Shown piece after piece: positions 44,419 to 53,258 of a stretch of 64,000 bases of DNA (positions are counted from its first letter, which is position 1; each line of letters opens with the position of its first letter). Origin of the DNA: Saccharopolyspora galaxeae (GTDB taxonomy: Bacteria; Actinomycetota; Actinomycetes; Mycobacteriales; Pseudonocardiaceae); assembly GCF_016526145.1 (NCBI RefSeq), contig NZ_JADDUE010000007.1, forward strand, positions 62,001 through 126,000, read 5' to 3'. Position numbers and translations under genes: made by a program. A model generated the notes under the pieces. That model was not told the origin of the DNA, did no database searches, and saw only the letters and a program-made list of their open reading frames with translations.

Positions 44419-45747
44419 TCAGCGGTCTTCGAGTGCCTGCTCCGCCGCCGACAGCCAGACCCGCCACTGCTCGGCCTGCTCATCGGCCTGTTTGGCCCGC
44501 TTCGCGTCCCCGGCGGCCCGCGCCTTCTCCGCCTGCGCCTCGAACTGCTCGACGCGCTCCCGGAACTGCTCGACGCGCGCCTGCGCCTCCGGGTCGGTGC
44601 GCCGCCACTGCGTCTCCGAAGCCGTGCGTACCCGGTCGGCAACCGTCCGCAGCCTGCCCTCCAGCTCCCGCATCCGCTCGCGCGGCACCTTGCCGATCTC
44701 GTCCCAGCGTTGCTGGATGCGGTGCAGGTGCTGCTGCGCGGCTTGCAGGTCCGCCTTCGGGTCGATCGTCTCGGCCTCGGCCAGCAGCTCCTCCTTCGCC
44801 GTCGCGTTCTGCGCGAATTCCGCGTCGCGCTCCGAGAACGCCGCGGAGCGCCGTGCGAAGAACGTGTCCTGCGCGGCCCGGAACCGCCGCCACAGCGCCT
44901 CATCGCTGTCCTTCGGGGCGCGCCCGGTCGCCTTCCAATCCGCCATCAACTGCTTGTAGCGGGTGGCGGTGGCGCCCCAGTCGGTGGACTCGGTCAGCGA
45001 CTCGGCCTCCTCCACCAGCTCCTGCTTGTGCGCCTTGGACGTCGCGCGCTGGCGGTCCAGTTCGGCGAAGTGCGAGCCGCGCCTGCGGTTGAACGCGTCC
45101 CGGGCCTTGGAGAACCGGCGCCAGAGCTGCTCATCGGTCTTGCGGTCCACGCCCCGGACGGTCTTCCACTCGTCCAGGATCGCCCGGAGCCGGTCGCCCG
45201 CCGACTTCCAATGCGTGGCCTCCGCGGCGATCTGCTCCGCCTCGGCTGCCAGCGCTTCCTTGCGCGCCACCGCGTCCGCCCGGACCTGGTCCTTGTGCGC
45301 CTTCGCGTCCTGCACGGCCTGTTCGGCGCGTGCCACGAGGTGCTCGACACGAGCGCGCAGCGAATCCAGGTCGCCCACGACGGCCGCCTCGGCCAGCCCG
45401 TCGCGCAGATGGCGTGCGCTGGTCAGCGCTTGCTTCGGATCGCCGGAGTGCCCGCTGATCCGGGTCTCCAGCAGCTCGACCTCGGTGCGCACGTCGTCGA
45501 ACTTCCGCGCGTAGTGCGCCAGCCCCTCGGCCGCGGCGCCCGCCTGCCACGATCCGACCGCCCGCTCGCCGCCGGAGGTGCGCACGTAAACCGTGCCGTC
45601 GTCGGCCACCCGGCCCCAGCGATCCGGGTCGGTGGAGGCGGCAGGCACCGCGGGCGCGGAAAGGTGAGCCCCGGTTGCAGCGTTCGCCGCAGTCGTGCCC
45701 GGTGCTGTTCTCGCGGCGGTTTCGGGGGTCGTGTCCTGGTGCGTCAT
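44419..45747 (-). CDS. DUF349 repeat protein
   Basis: A 442-residue, charged, largely coiled-coil cytoplasmic protein with about four DUF349 repeats of the pattern DEWKTVRGVDRKTDEQLWRRF, ADWKATGRAPKDSDEALWRRFRAA and QRWDEIGKVPRERMRELEGRLR. The N-terminal part carries GRVADDGTVYVRTSGGERAVGSW. It corresponds to Rv2731. Function is unknown. The ATG at 45747 is preceded by GGAGGATT. It is convergent with the preceding membrane protein and shows no operon partner. Confidence 0.85.
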   Translation of the reverse strand: MTHQDTTPETAARTAPGTTAANAATGAHLSAPAVPAASTDPDRWGRVADDGTVYVRTSGGERAVGSWQAGAAAEGLAHYARKFDDVRTEVELLETRISGHSGDPKQALTSARHLRDGLAEAAVVGDLDSLRARVEHLVARAEQAVQDAKAHKDQVRADAVARKEALAAEAEQIAAEATHWKSAGDRLRAILDEWKTVRGVDRKTDEQLWRRFSKARDAFNRRRGSHFAELDRQRATSKAHKQELVEEAESLTESTDWGATATRYKQLMADWKATGRAPKDSDEALWRRFRAAQDTFFARRSAAFSERDAEFAQNATAKEELLAEAETIDPKADLQAAQQHLHRIQQRWDEIGKVPRERMRELEGRLRTVADRVRTASETQWRRTDPEAQARVEQFRERVEQFEAQAEKARAAGDAKRAKQADEQAEQWRVWLSAAEQALEDR

Positions 45748-46017
45748 GACCGGAATCCTCCTCGCGTACCCGCTTCGATGCCCGTGCCGGGCACGGGCGC
45801 CCCGCCGTGGCGGAGCCGGTGCGCGGCGATCCGGACCCGCAGGTCGAGTCCGATCTCCGCTGGCGCATTCAAACAGGTCCGCCCCGGCCCCGGTATTCCG
45901 GCGCGCCCTCCGGAGGCGTCGGCGGTCCGGTGCGGGTCATGCGAACGGGCCGCGCGGGCGGGTGCCGCCGCGCGCGGCGATCGGGTCCCTGCTCCGTTCA
46001 CCGCCGACCGTGACCTC

Positions 46018-46023
46018 TACCGT
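46018..46023 (+). promoter_or_regulatory. Leaderless -10 element of the LigB-like gene
   Basis: TACCGT lies 8 nt before the GTG at 46032. Confidence 0.45.
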
Positions 46024-46031
46024 GCACGGGT

Positions 46032-46739
46032 GTGCTCATCCGCATCGCTGTGGTGCCGTACCCGCCGCTGCTCGTCCCCGAACTGACCGTGCGGACCGGT
46101 CCGCGGACCGAGCCGGTGCGGGGCGCGTGCCTGCGCGCCACCACCAGTTTGACGGACTCGGCCGCCGAATGGGTCGCCGTCGGCGTAGATCGTCGCGGGC
46201 CGACCGTGCTGGAACCGGACACCGCCGGGACTTTCGCAGGGTACGGAGTTGATGTGCCGGTGAGCCTGGGCGGCGATCGGCCGGCGTGGGACCCGGAGCT
46301 GCCGTTGCCCGCCCTGGTCGCGGGTTGGTTGCGGCAGCAGGCGGGAGCCGAGCGCGTGACCGTGCGATTGCTGGCCGCCGACACTCCGACCGAGCAGGCG
46401 GCCGAGCTGGGCCGGCAGCTCGGGTCCGCTGCGGCGGAGTTCGGCCTGCTGGTGCTCGCCGAGGGCACCAACCGGCAAGACGAGCGCTCGCCGCACCCGC
46501 CGGACCCCCGGGCGCGCCGGCTGGACGAGCGACTGCGGTCGGCCGTGCGTGATGTCGACCGGCGGGAGCTGCTCGACCTCGATCCGCAGCTCTGCGCCGA
46601 ACTCGGTGTTGCCTCTCGTGCCGCCTGGCAGTGCGCGGCGGGTGCGGCAGGCACCGGGAACTGGGCCGGGCGGCTGGTGTACTCGGACACCCCGCACGGC
46701 GTGACCTACCACGTCGGAACCTGGTCGCGCGCCGCTTGA
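46032..46739 (+). CDS. Class III extradiol dioxygenase (LigB)-like protein
   Basis: A 235-residue protein matching the mycobacterial gene found between the DUF349 gene and miaA (Rv2728c). It begins with IRIAVVPYPPLLVPELT, the usual opening of the LigB fold, and has an AAEFGLLVLAEGTN strand and a HPPDPRARRLDERL segment. The family opens aromatic rings with iron, but the clear metal-binding His pair of true dioxygenases is not evident here, so an enzymatic role is unproved. The GTG start has TACCGT 8 nt upstream. It may be read together with miaA, which has its own leaderless promoter 60 bp downstream. Confidence 0.65.
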   Translation: MLIRIAVVPYPPLLVPELTVRTGPRTEPVRGACLRATTSLTDSAAEWVAVGVDRRGPTVLEPDTAGTFAGYGVDVPVSLGGDRPAWDPELPLPALVAGWLRQQAGAERVTVRLLAADTPTEQAAELGRQLGSAAAEFGLLVLAEGTNRQDERSPHPPDPRARRLDERLRSAVRDVDRRELLDLDPQLCAELGVASRAAWQCAAGAAGTGNWAGRLVYSDTPHGVTYHVGTWSRAA

Positions 46740-46800
46740 CCTGCCCTTTCAGTGCCCGCACTGCGGGGATCCGCACGCTCGTGCGGTTGTTCGCGGGATT

Positions 46801-46806
46801 TAGGGT
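46801..46806 (+). promoter_or_regulatory. Leaderless -10 element of miaA
   Basis: TAGGGT lies 6 nt before the GTG at 46813. Confidence 0.6.
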
Positions 46807-46812
46807 GGCCGG

Positions 46813-47733
46813 GTGTCCGCTGCACCTGCGCAACGACTCGTGGCGATCGTCGGCCCGACCGCGACCGGCAAGTCCGACCTCGCAGTCGAGCTCGCCGACG
46901 AACTCGGCGGAGAAGTGATCAACGCCGACGCCATGCAGCTCTACCGGGGGATGGACGTAGGCACCGCCAAGCTCACCACCGAGCAGCGCCGCGGCGTCCC
47001 GCACCACCTGCTCGACGTGCTGGATGTGACCGAGACGGCGTCGGTGGCGGCCTACCAGCGCGACGCGCGCGCCGCCGTCGAAGATGTCCTGGCGCGTGGC
47101 CGGACGCCGCTGCTGGTCGGCGGCTCCGGGCTCTACGTGCAAGCGGTGCTCGACGATCTGCGGTTCCCGGGAACCGATCCGCAAGTGCGCGCCCGCTGGG
47201 ACGAGCAGCTCCGGCAGCGCGGCGCCGCCGATCTGCACCGGCAGCTCTCGGAGGTGGACCCGACCGCCGCGGAGTCGATTCTGCCCAGCAATGGTCGCAG
47301 GCTCGTGCGCGCTCTCGAGGTCGTCGAGATCACCGGGGCCCCGTTCTCCGCGAACCTGCCCAAGCCGGGCCCGCCGCGTTACGACGCGGTGCTGTTCGGC
47401 CTGGACCGGCCGGTCGCGGAACTCGACGACCGGGTGGACCTGCGTGTCACCAGCATGTTCGACGCGGGCTTGGTCGCCGAGGTGCGTGAGCTGGTGCACC
47501 ACGGTCTGCGGCACGGCCGCACCGCCTCGCGCGCACTGGGCTACCAGCAGGTCCTCGACGAACTCGACGGTTCGGGCGACATGGCCGCCGCGGCCGCCGA
47601 GACCGCCCGGTTCACTCGCCGGTTCGTGCGCAAACAGCGTTCGTGGTTCCGCCGCGACAAGCGCGTCAACTGGCTCGACGCAACAGCTGAGCAGGCGACG
47701 CCGGACCGCCTCCGGGCGCTGCTGCGCACGTAG
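46813..47733 (+). CDS. miaA: tRNA dimethylallyltransferase
   Basis: A 306-residue enzyme that transfers dimethylallyl from DMAPP to A37 of tRNA, preparing the substrate for MiaB. The P-loop reads [15 protein letters not shown], followed by [18 protein letters not shown] and the conserved PHHLLDVLD and [14 protein letters not shown]. The C-terminal [20 protein letters not shown] segment is typical. The GTG start is fixed by TAGGGT 6 nt upstream. Its stop codon TAG forms the first bases of the next gene's -10. Confidence 0.95.
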   Translation: MSAAPAQRLVAIVGPTATGKSDLAVELADELGGEVINADAMQLYRGMDVGTAKLTTEQRRGVPHHLLDVLDVTETASVAAYQRDARAAVEDVLARGRTPLLVGGSGLYVQAVLDDLRFPGTDPQVRARWDEQLRQRGAADLHRQLSEVDPTAAESILPSNGRRLVRALEVVEITGAPFSANLPKPGPPRYDAVLFGLDRPVAELDDRVDLRVTSMFDAGLVAEVRELVHHGLRHGRTASRALGYQQVLDELDGSGDMAAAAAETARFTRRFVRKQRSWFRRDKRVNWLDATAEQATPDRLRALLRT

Positions 47734-47736
47734 ACT
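47731..47736 (+). promoter_or_regulatory. Leaderless -10 element of dapF, overlapping the miaA stop
   Basis: TAGACT contains the TAG stop of miaA (47731-47733) and lies 6 nt before the GTG of dapF at 47743. Confidence 0.6.
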
Positions 47737-47742
47737 TGCCGG

Positions 47743-48612
47743 GTGCGGTTTTCCGAAGGACCAGAGTTCGTCAAAGGCCACGGCACGCAGAACGATTTCG
47801 TCGTGCTGCCCGACCCGGAAGGCGAGCTGAAGCTGACCGAGGCCCACGTGCGCGCGCTTTGCGACCGGCAGCGCGGACTCGGCGCGGACGGTGTTCTCCG
47901 CGTCGTGCCCGCCGCCGCGGTGCCCGATGCGCCGGCGTCGGTTTCTCCGGACGTCTGGTTCATGGATTACCGCAATGCCGACGGCTCCCTCGCGGAGATG
48001 TGCGGCAACGGCGTCCGCGTTTTCGCCCGTTACCTCGTCGAGGCCGGTCTGGCCGCCGAAGGCGCCTTCGACGTCGGAACCCGGGGCGGCACCAAACCCG
48101 TCGTGACGCACCCGGACGGCAGCAGCACGGTGGAAATGGGACCGGCACGCATCTTCGGCGAATCCGGGACCACCGTCGGGCAGCAGCGATTCCGGGGACT
48201 CGCGGTGGACCTGGGCAACCCGCATCTCGCCTGCGTCACCGACCAGGACATAGCCGGGCTGGACCTGACCGAGGTCCCGCCGCACGACCCCGAACTCTTC
48301 CCGGCCGGCGTGAACGTCGAGTTCGTCCGCCGCCTCGGCCCGGACGCGGTGGGCGGGGCCGATCGCATCCGGATGCGGGTGCACGAGCGCGGCGTCGGCG
48401 AAACCCGCTCGTGCGGAACGGGCACGGTCGCGGCCGCGGTCGCCGCGTTGCACGCCGACGGCGCACGAACCGGGCAACGCCTCGTCGAGGTCCTGGGCGG
48501 CAGCGTTCAGGTCGAGGTCACGGAGCGGACCACGCTGCTCACCGGCCCGGCGGTTCTCGTCGGCGGGGGCAGGCTCGGCGTGGAGTGGTGGCGTCAAGCC
48601 GAGATCGGCTGA
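47743..48612 (+). CDS. dapF: Diaminopimelate epimerase
   Basis: A 289-residue cofactor-independent racemase that converts LL- to meso-diaminopimelate for lysine and peptidoglycan synthesis. The two catalytic cysteines are C87 in AEMCGNGVRVF and C224 in TRSCGTGTVA; KGHGTQNDFVV at the start and NPHLACV are conserved. It corresponds to Rv2726c. The GTG start is fixed by the TAGACT element 6 nt upstream. Confidence 0.95.
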   Translation: MRFSEGPEFVKGHGTQNDFVVLPDPEGELKLTEAHVRALCDRQRGLGADGVLRVVPAAAVPDAPASVSPDVWFMDYRNADGSLAEMCGNGVRVFARYLVEAGLAAEGAFDVGTRGGTKPVVTHPDGSSTVEMGPARIFGESGTTVGQQRFRGLAVDLGNPHLACVTDQDIAGLDLTEVPPHDPELFPAGVNVEFVRRLGPDAVGGADRIRMRVHERGVGETRSCGTGTVAAAVAALHADGARTGQRLVEVLGGSVQVEVTERTTLLTGPAVLVGGGRLGVEWWRQAEIG

Positions 48613-48687
48613 CCGCGCGGAGTGCCCGGCCCGGGCCGATTTTCGAGGGTGAAAACCGGTCGCGAAGCGTGGGACAATGGAACCGAT

Positions 48688-50226
48688 ATGAAGAAATCCG
48701 CACTGTGGTCATCCGAGGCGAGCCTCGACCCGGAGGTCGCCCGCGCAGCAGCCGGCACGGACGAGCCCGGCGGTCAGCCGCTCGACGCCGACGAGTTTTC
48801 CGTTCATGATCCGGCCCTTGACTTCGCCGCCTCCAGAGCCGCGGACACCGCCCCTTCAAGCGGTGAGATGCAGCGGGACGAACGCGCCTCGCTGCGCCGC
48901 GTGGCGGGGCTGTCCACCGAGCTCTCCGACATCACCGAAGTCGAGTACCGGCAGTTGCGGCTGGAGCGCGTCGTGCTCGTCGGGGTCTGGACCGAGGGTG
49001 ACGCGGTGCACGCCGAAGCCTCGCTGGCCGAGCTGGCCCGGCTCGCCGAAACAGCCGGTTCCGAGGTGCTCGAGGGACTCGTGCAGCGCAGGCAGCGGCC
49101 CGACCCGGCGACCTATGTCGGTGCGGGCAAGGTCAAGGAACTGCGCGACGTCGTGGTCGCTACCGGCGCGGACACCGTCGTCTGCGACGGCGAGCTGGCG
49201 CCCGGCCAACTCCGGCAGCTCGAGGACAAGCTCAAGGTCAAGGTCATCGACCGGACCGCGTTGATCCTGGACATCTTCGCCCAGCACGCCAGCTCCAAGG
49301 AGGGCAAGGCGCAGATCGAGCTTGCCCAGCTGCAGTACTACATCACCCGCCTGCGCGGCTGGGGCGAGAAGATGTCCCGGCAGGCCGGTGGCGCCACCGG
49401 CGGCGTCGGCACCCGCGGTCCCGGTGAGACCAAGCTGGAGACCGACCGCAGGCGGATCCACAAGCGGATCAGCAAGCTCCGCAAGGAACTGGCCGCGATG
49501 CGCACCGTCCGCAACACCAAGCGCGGCAGGCGCGAGGCCAGGCAGGTCGCCGGAGTGGCCATCGCCGGCTACACCAACGCGGGCAAGTCCAGCCTGCTCA
49601 ATGCGCTCACCGACGCAGGCGTGCTGGTGGAGGACGCGTTGTTCGCCACCTTGGACCCGACCACCCGCCGCGCGGAGACCCCGGACGGACGGGCTTACAC
49701 GCTCACCGACACCGTCGGCTTCGTCCGGCACCTGCCGCACCAGCTCGTGGAGGCGTTCCGCTCCACGCTGGAGGAGGTCACCGGCGCTGACCTGCTGGTG
49801 CACGTGGTGGACGGTTCGGAGCCCGAACCGCACGACCAGGTCGCCGCGGTGCGCCAGGTGGTCTCCGACATCGCCGCGGAGCACGGCGCGCCGGTTCCGG
49901 AGGAACTCCTGGTGGTGAACAAGACCGACCAGGTCGACGCCACCCGGATCGCCGAGCTGCGCAGGCTGCTGCCCGGCGCGATGTTCGTCTCCGCGCACAC
50001 CGGTGCGGGAACCGCCGCGCTGCGCGAGCTCATCGCGGACCGGCTGCCGCGCCCCGGCGTGTTCGTCGACGCCTTGGTGCCCTACACCCGGGGCGAGCTC
50101 GTTTCCCGGGTGCACGCCGAAGGGGAGCTCGTCGACGAGGAGCACACCGCCGAAGGCACCAGGGTGCGGGCCAAGGTCCGTTCCGACCTCGCCGGTGCGC
50201 TGCAACCTTTCGCAGGCGCGGGATGA
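48688..50226 (+). CDS. hflX: GTPase HflX
   Basis: A 512-residue ribosome-associated GTPase that splits or rescues stalled 70S ribosomes. After an N-terminal extension of about 70 residues comes the HflX glycine-rich domain (DPATYVGAGKVKELRD, then GGVGTRGPGETKLETDRR), then the G domain with P-loop GYTNAGKSSLLNAL, G3 DTVGFVRHLPH and G4 NKTD. The ATG at 48688 is preceded by GACAAT 9 nt upstream, a weaker version of the leaderless pattern. It corresponds to Rv2725c. Confidence 0.93.
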   Translation: MKKSALWSSEASLDPEVARAAAGTDEPGGQPLDADEFSVHDPALDFAASRAADTAPSSGEMQRDERASLRRVAGLSTELSDITEVEYRQLRLERVVLVGVWTEGDAVHAEASLAELARLAETAGSEVLEGLVQRRQRPDPATYVGAGKVKELRDVVVATGADTVVCDGELAPGQLRQLEDKLKVKVIDRTALILDIFAQHASSKEGKAQIELAQLQYYITRLRGWGEKMSRQAGGATGGVGTRGPGETKLETDRRRIHKRISKLRKELAAMRTVRNTKRGRREARQVAGVAIAGYTNAGKSSLLNALTDAGVLVEDALFATLDPTTRRAETPDGRAYTLTDTVGFVRHLPHQLVEAFRSTLEEVTGADLLVHVVDGSEPEPHDQVAAVRQVVSDIAAEHGAPVPEELLVVNKTDQVDATRIAELRRLLPGAMFVSAHTGAGTAALRELIADRLPRPGVFVDALVPYTRGELVSRVHAEGELVDEEHTAEGTRVRAKVRSDLAGALQPFAGAG

Positions 50227-50266
50227 GCCGCCGGACCGGTGTTCCGGGTAGGGCGGCCCGCTGACG

Positions 50267-51469
50267 GTGACCACGAAGCCGTCGTGCGGGCCGCGAATCG
50301 CGAACCGGCCGATGATCGGCCCTCACAGGGCTGGAGAAACGTCAGGGAGGCCGCCCGGCGATTCGCGCCCCGGAACGTCGCTGCTGGGATTCTTCCTGCG
50401 GTGGCCCCGCTTCTGTCCGCTATACCCGGCGCTGGTGGTAGGGGCGATGCTGGCCGTGCCGCCCGCTGCCGCCGATGCGTCGCAGCACCACGCGCAGTCG
50501 TCTTCGCAGGCTGAGCGTTGCCGGATCACCGATCCCGGCCTGGCCGAACTCTCCGGCCTGGCTTCGGACGGGCGCAGCTGGTACGCGGTCGCCGACAGCG
50601 GCAGTTCGCTGCGCGTGCCGGTGCTCAACCCCGCCGATTGCTCCGTGCGGGACGTGTGGACGTCCGCCACCGACCCGTACGACGTCGAGGACTTGGCGCT
50701 CGCTCCGGGCGGTGCGGTCTGGCTCGCAGATACCGGCGACAACCAACGCCGCCGCGAAACGGTCGCGCTGCACGTGCTGACGGGGAACGGCAACTCGGCG
50801 CTCTACCGGCTCTCCTATCCCGACGGACCGCACGACGCCGAGGCGCTGCTGCTGGACAAGTCCGGAATTCCCTATGTAGTTACCAAAGAGCCGCTCGGCA
50901 TGGCGCAGATCTACCGCCCTGCCGCTCCCCTGCAAGAGGGGAAAACCGTTCCATGGGCGCCCGTCGGCACCGTCACGCTGCCCACCACCGACACACCCGG
51001 CGGCCCGATAGCGGGAGTCGGCACCAGATTGGTGACCGGTGGTTCGGTCAGCCCGGACGGCACGATGGTCGCGTTGCGGACCTACACCGAGGCGTACTTG
51101 TTCGAGGCCCCGGACGGCGACGTGGTTGCGGCTTTGCGGCGGCCACCGATCCGTATTCCGCTGCCGAACGAGGTGCAGGGTGAAGCCATCGCCTGGGAAC
51201 CGGATGGCACATTGCTGTCGGCATCCGAAGGTCAGCAACCTGTGCGGGCGTTGTCCGGTGCGGCAGCGTTGCTGCGCCCCGAGCCCGCGCCCTCGCCGGG
51301 GCGTCCCGACGCCGGCGGAACCGACTCCGAGAACGGTGGAACCACTGCATCGGAAGAGCCGAGCGGGCCCGAGAAGAACAGCGGAGTCCCGATAGCACCT
51401 GCTGTGGTCGTGGCCCTCGGCCTGGCGGCGCTTTTGCTGTTCTTCCTGAGCCGGCTTCGCCGCCGATGA
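50267..51469 (+). CDS. Exported membrane-anchored propeller-like protein
   Basis: A protein of up to 400 residues. A hydrophobic N-terminal segment (LYPALVVGAMLAVPPAAADA) looks like a signal peptide, the middle is a beta-propeller-like domain (ELSGLASDGRSWYAVADSG, VEDLALAPGGAVWLADTGDN, GEAIAWEPDGTLLSASEG), a Pro/Gly/Ser-rich linker follows, and one C-terminal helix (VVVALGLAALLLFFLSRLRRR) anchors it with a basic tail. The extracellular domain may bind a ligand or wall component. The start is unsure: GTG 50267 or ATG 50312. It lies between hflX and convergent lexA, a place often taken by such a protein in actinobacteria. Function unknown. Confidence 0.7.
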   Translation: MTTKPSCGPRIANRPMIGPHRAGETSGRPPGDSRPGTSLLGFFLRWPRFCPLYPALVVGAMLAVPPAAADASQHHAQSSSQAERCRITDPGLAELSGLASDGRSWYAVADSGSSLRVPVLNPADCSVRDVWTSATDPYDVEDLALAPGGAVWLADTGDNQRRRETVALHVLTGNGNSALYRLSYPDGPHDAEALLLDKSGIPYVVTKEPLGMAQIYRPAAPLQEGKTVPWAPVGTVTLPTTDTPGGPIAGVGTRLVTGGSVSPDGTMVALRTYTEAYLFEAPDGDVVAALRRPPIRIPLPNEVQGEAIAWEPDGTLLSASEGQQPVRALSGAAALLRPEPAPSPGRPDAGGTDSENGGTTASEEPSGPEKNSGVPIAPAVVVALGLAALLLFFLSRLRRR

Positions 51470-51580
51470 ATCGCCGCTGTTTCCAAGACCGGGTTGCTAC
51501 CGCCGCACACCGAGAACGGACGTGCCCGCCGCGCACGGTTCATGCGGTGCCGATGCACGGATCAAGCCCGCAAGCGGTTC

Positions 51581-52357
51581 TCAGAGTCGGCGCAGCACGG
51601 CGACCACCTTCCCCAACACCGTCGCGTCGTCACCCAGGATGGGCTGGTAAGCCTCGTTGTGCGGCATCAACCAGACGTGCTCGTCGGTGCGCTTGAAGGT
51701 CTTCACCGTCGCCTCGCCTTCGATCATCGCCGCGACGACGTCACCGTTGTCCGCGTCCGGCTGCTGCCGGACCGCTACCCAGTCCCCGTCGGTTATGGCC
51801 AGGTCGACCATGGAGTCGCCGACGACCTGCAGCAGGAACAACGCTCCTTCGCCGACGATCTCCTTCGGCAGCGGGAAGACGTCCTCCACCGACTCCTCGG
51901 CCAGGATCGGCCCGCCCGCTGCGATCCGGCCCACCACCGGGACGTACGCGGGTTTCGGCTGCCCGGCGAGATCGCCCTGCTCGGAATCGGCGACGAGCAC
52001 GCCCACCGTGCGCGGCCGGTGCGGGTCGCGGCGCAGGTAGCCCTTCCGCTCCAGCACGCGCAGCTGGTAAGCGACCGACGAGGTCGACGTCAGGCCGACG
52101 GCGTCGCCGATCTCGCGCACGCTCGGTGGGTAGCCGTGCTCGCGCATCCATTCGCGGATCGCTTCGAGCACCTTGAGCTGTCGATCGCTCAGCTCCGCTG
52201 TGCCGGGTTGCTCGGGAACGGCGGGCTGTTCCTGGACGGTCTCGGCCGGTTCGCCGCGTCCGTGGAGTTCGGTCACCACTCCGCCTGCGCCGCCCTGCCC
52301 GTTGCCGTCGCGCACCTCGTCGCGGTCGCCGATCGATTCGGTCGTGTTGCTGACCAC
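51581..52357 (-). CDS. lexA: LexA repressor
   Basis: A 258-residue SOS repressor. After a 55-residue acidic tail, the winged helix-turn-helix ([32 protein letters not shown] and [14 protein letters not shown]) is followed by the self-cleavage domain: scissile A147-G148 in RIAAGGP, catalytic S182 in GDSMVDLA and K219 in ATVKTFKR. RecA filaments stimulate its cleavage, releasing recA, lexA, the LysM gene and probably the HEPN operon. The GTG at 52357 has AGGAGG at 5 nt; a GTG one codon earlier is possible. A SOS box lies 74 bp upstream. Corresponds to Rv2720. Confidence 0.95.
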   Translation of the reverse strand: MVSNTTESIGDRDEVRDGNGQGGAGGVVTELHGRGEPAETVQEQPAVPEQPGTAELSDRQLKVLEAIREWMREHGYPPSVREIGDAVGLTSTSSVAYQLRVLERKGYLRRDPHRPRTVGVLVADSEQGDLAGQPKPAYVPVVGRIAAGGPILAEESVEDVFPLPKEIVGEGALFLLQVVGDSMVDLAITDGDWVAVRQQPDADNGDVVAAMIEGEATVKTFKRTDEHVWLMPHNEAYQPILGDDATVLGKVVAVLRRL

Positions 52358-52430
52358 CACTGCCTCCTGCCCTCGTGAACGGGACTGCTCGTGACTCCGA
52401 TTTCCACAGTAGACCGGGCAGCAGGGAAGA

Positions 52431-52446
52431 TCAAACACCTGTTCGA
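52431..52446 (-). promoter_or_regulatory. LexA (SOS) box of lexA
   Basis: Plus-strand TCAAACACCTGTTCGA matches the TCGAAC-N4-GTTCGA consensus at 11 of 12 positions, suited to autoregulation of lexA. Confidence 0.75.
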
Positions 52447-52510
52447 GTTAATTTCGCCCCAGGTCTGGCGCTGTCGAGCACTGCTGGTACACAATCGCAC
52501 GGAGGTTCGA

Positions 52511-52526
52511 TCGAACAACCATTCGA
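52511..52526 (+). promoter_or_regulatory. LexA (SOS) box of the LysM gene
   Basis: TCGAACAACCATTCGA matches TCGAAC-N4-GTTCGA at 11 of 12 positions and lies 57 bp upstream of the LysM gene start. Confidence 0.75.
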
Positions 52527-52582
52527 TCTTGATTGCGATCTGCCGTTGTGGGCCGCGGGCGGTCCCGGTGCAGGAGGTGCTC

Positions 52583-53008
52583 ATGGTGACGGTGCTCGGT
52601 CCGGCGGCGCGGCCGCGGACGTCCGGTGGTGCGGTGTTGCGAACGCCTGCGCAGGAGGCCGCCGACCCGCCGGTGCCGGCGGAATCGATCGCCGCGGAGC
52701 CGGTGGGCGCGGTGTTCCGGTGGCGCCACGCGTTGGTCGAGTCCGCCTGGCTCGCCGGCGTCGGTCTCTGCGCCTTCGCGGTGGTCTTAGCGTTCGGCCT
52801 GCTCGCGGCCGAACCGGCGGAGCCGGTGCCGAATGCTACTGAACTGGTCTCCGTCGGCAGCGGCGACACGCTGCCCGGACTGGCTGCTCGCTTCGCGCCG
52901 GACAGCGATCAGGGTGCGGTGATCCGCCGCATCGTCGAGCTGAACCATCTCGACGCTGCTGAGCCTGCGACCGGGCGGAGTTTGATCGTGCCCGTCCGGC
53001 GCGGCTGA
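52583..53008 (+). CDS. LysM-domain SOS cell-division inhibitor-type protein
   Basis: A 141-residue membrane protein divergent from lexA. A disordered cytoplasmic head leads to one transmembrane helix (about 54-74, LAGVGLCAFAVVLAFGLLA) and an extracellular LysM-like domain (VSVGSGDTLPGLAARF to SLIVPV) that binds peptidoglycan. It matches mycobacterial Rv2719c (ChiZ) and corynebacterial DivS, which are SOS-induced and delay cell division. The ATG at 52583 has AGGAGG at 5 nt. A SOS box upstream supports induction after DNA damage. Confidence 0.85.
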   Translation: MVTVLGPAARPRTSGGAVLRTPAQEAADPPVPAESIAAEPVGAVFRWRHALVESAWLAGVGLCAFAVVLAFGLLAAEPAEPVPNATELVSVGSGDTLPGLAARFAPDSDQGAVIRRIVELNHLDAAEPATGRSLIVPVRRG

Positions 53009-53091
53009 ATCTTCGCGGGGCGGTCACCTGCTGTTCGCGCGCGCTGCTCCGTCCGGTATCACTCGTCCGGGGAGCACCGGGGCGGGTCGGT

Positions 53092-53120
53092 TTGCTTCCC
53101 GATGTGCGGCCGATTAGAGT
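53092..53120 (+). promoter_or_regulatory. Promoter of nrdR-nrdJ
   Basis: TTGCTT (53092-53097) and TAGAGT (53115-53120) are 17 nt apart. Confidence 0.6.
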
Positions 53121-53123
53121 TCG

Positions 53124-53139
53124 CCACAACATCTAGTAG
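53124..53139 (+). promoter_or_regulatory. NrdR box
   Basis: CCACAACATCTAGTAG contains the full core CWAYATVTWG of the NrdR consensus. It overlaps the expected transcription start of nrdR-nrdJ, so NrdR would repress its own operon. A second, weaker palindrome CCACAGCTTGTG lies about three helical turns downstream. Confidence 0.6.
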
Positions 53140-53258
53140 TTACGCCGGTGTAGTTACTCCACAGCTTGTGCTCGAGGAGTACTCTGGTTCCCACGCACGG
53201 TGAGTGCGCCGGTTGCTGCGGAGGTGTGGCTGATGACGGCCGAAAGGGGGTGAGTCCG

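Noticed and set aside
53000-53258. A B12 riboswitch ahead of nrdR-nrdJ
   Set aside because: I see no B12-box-like conserved core or the required long structured leader; a NrdR box explains control.
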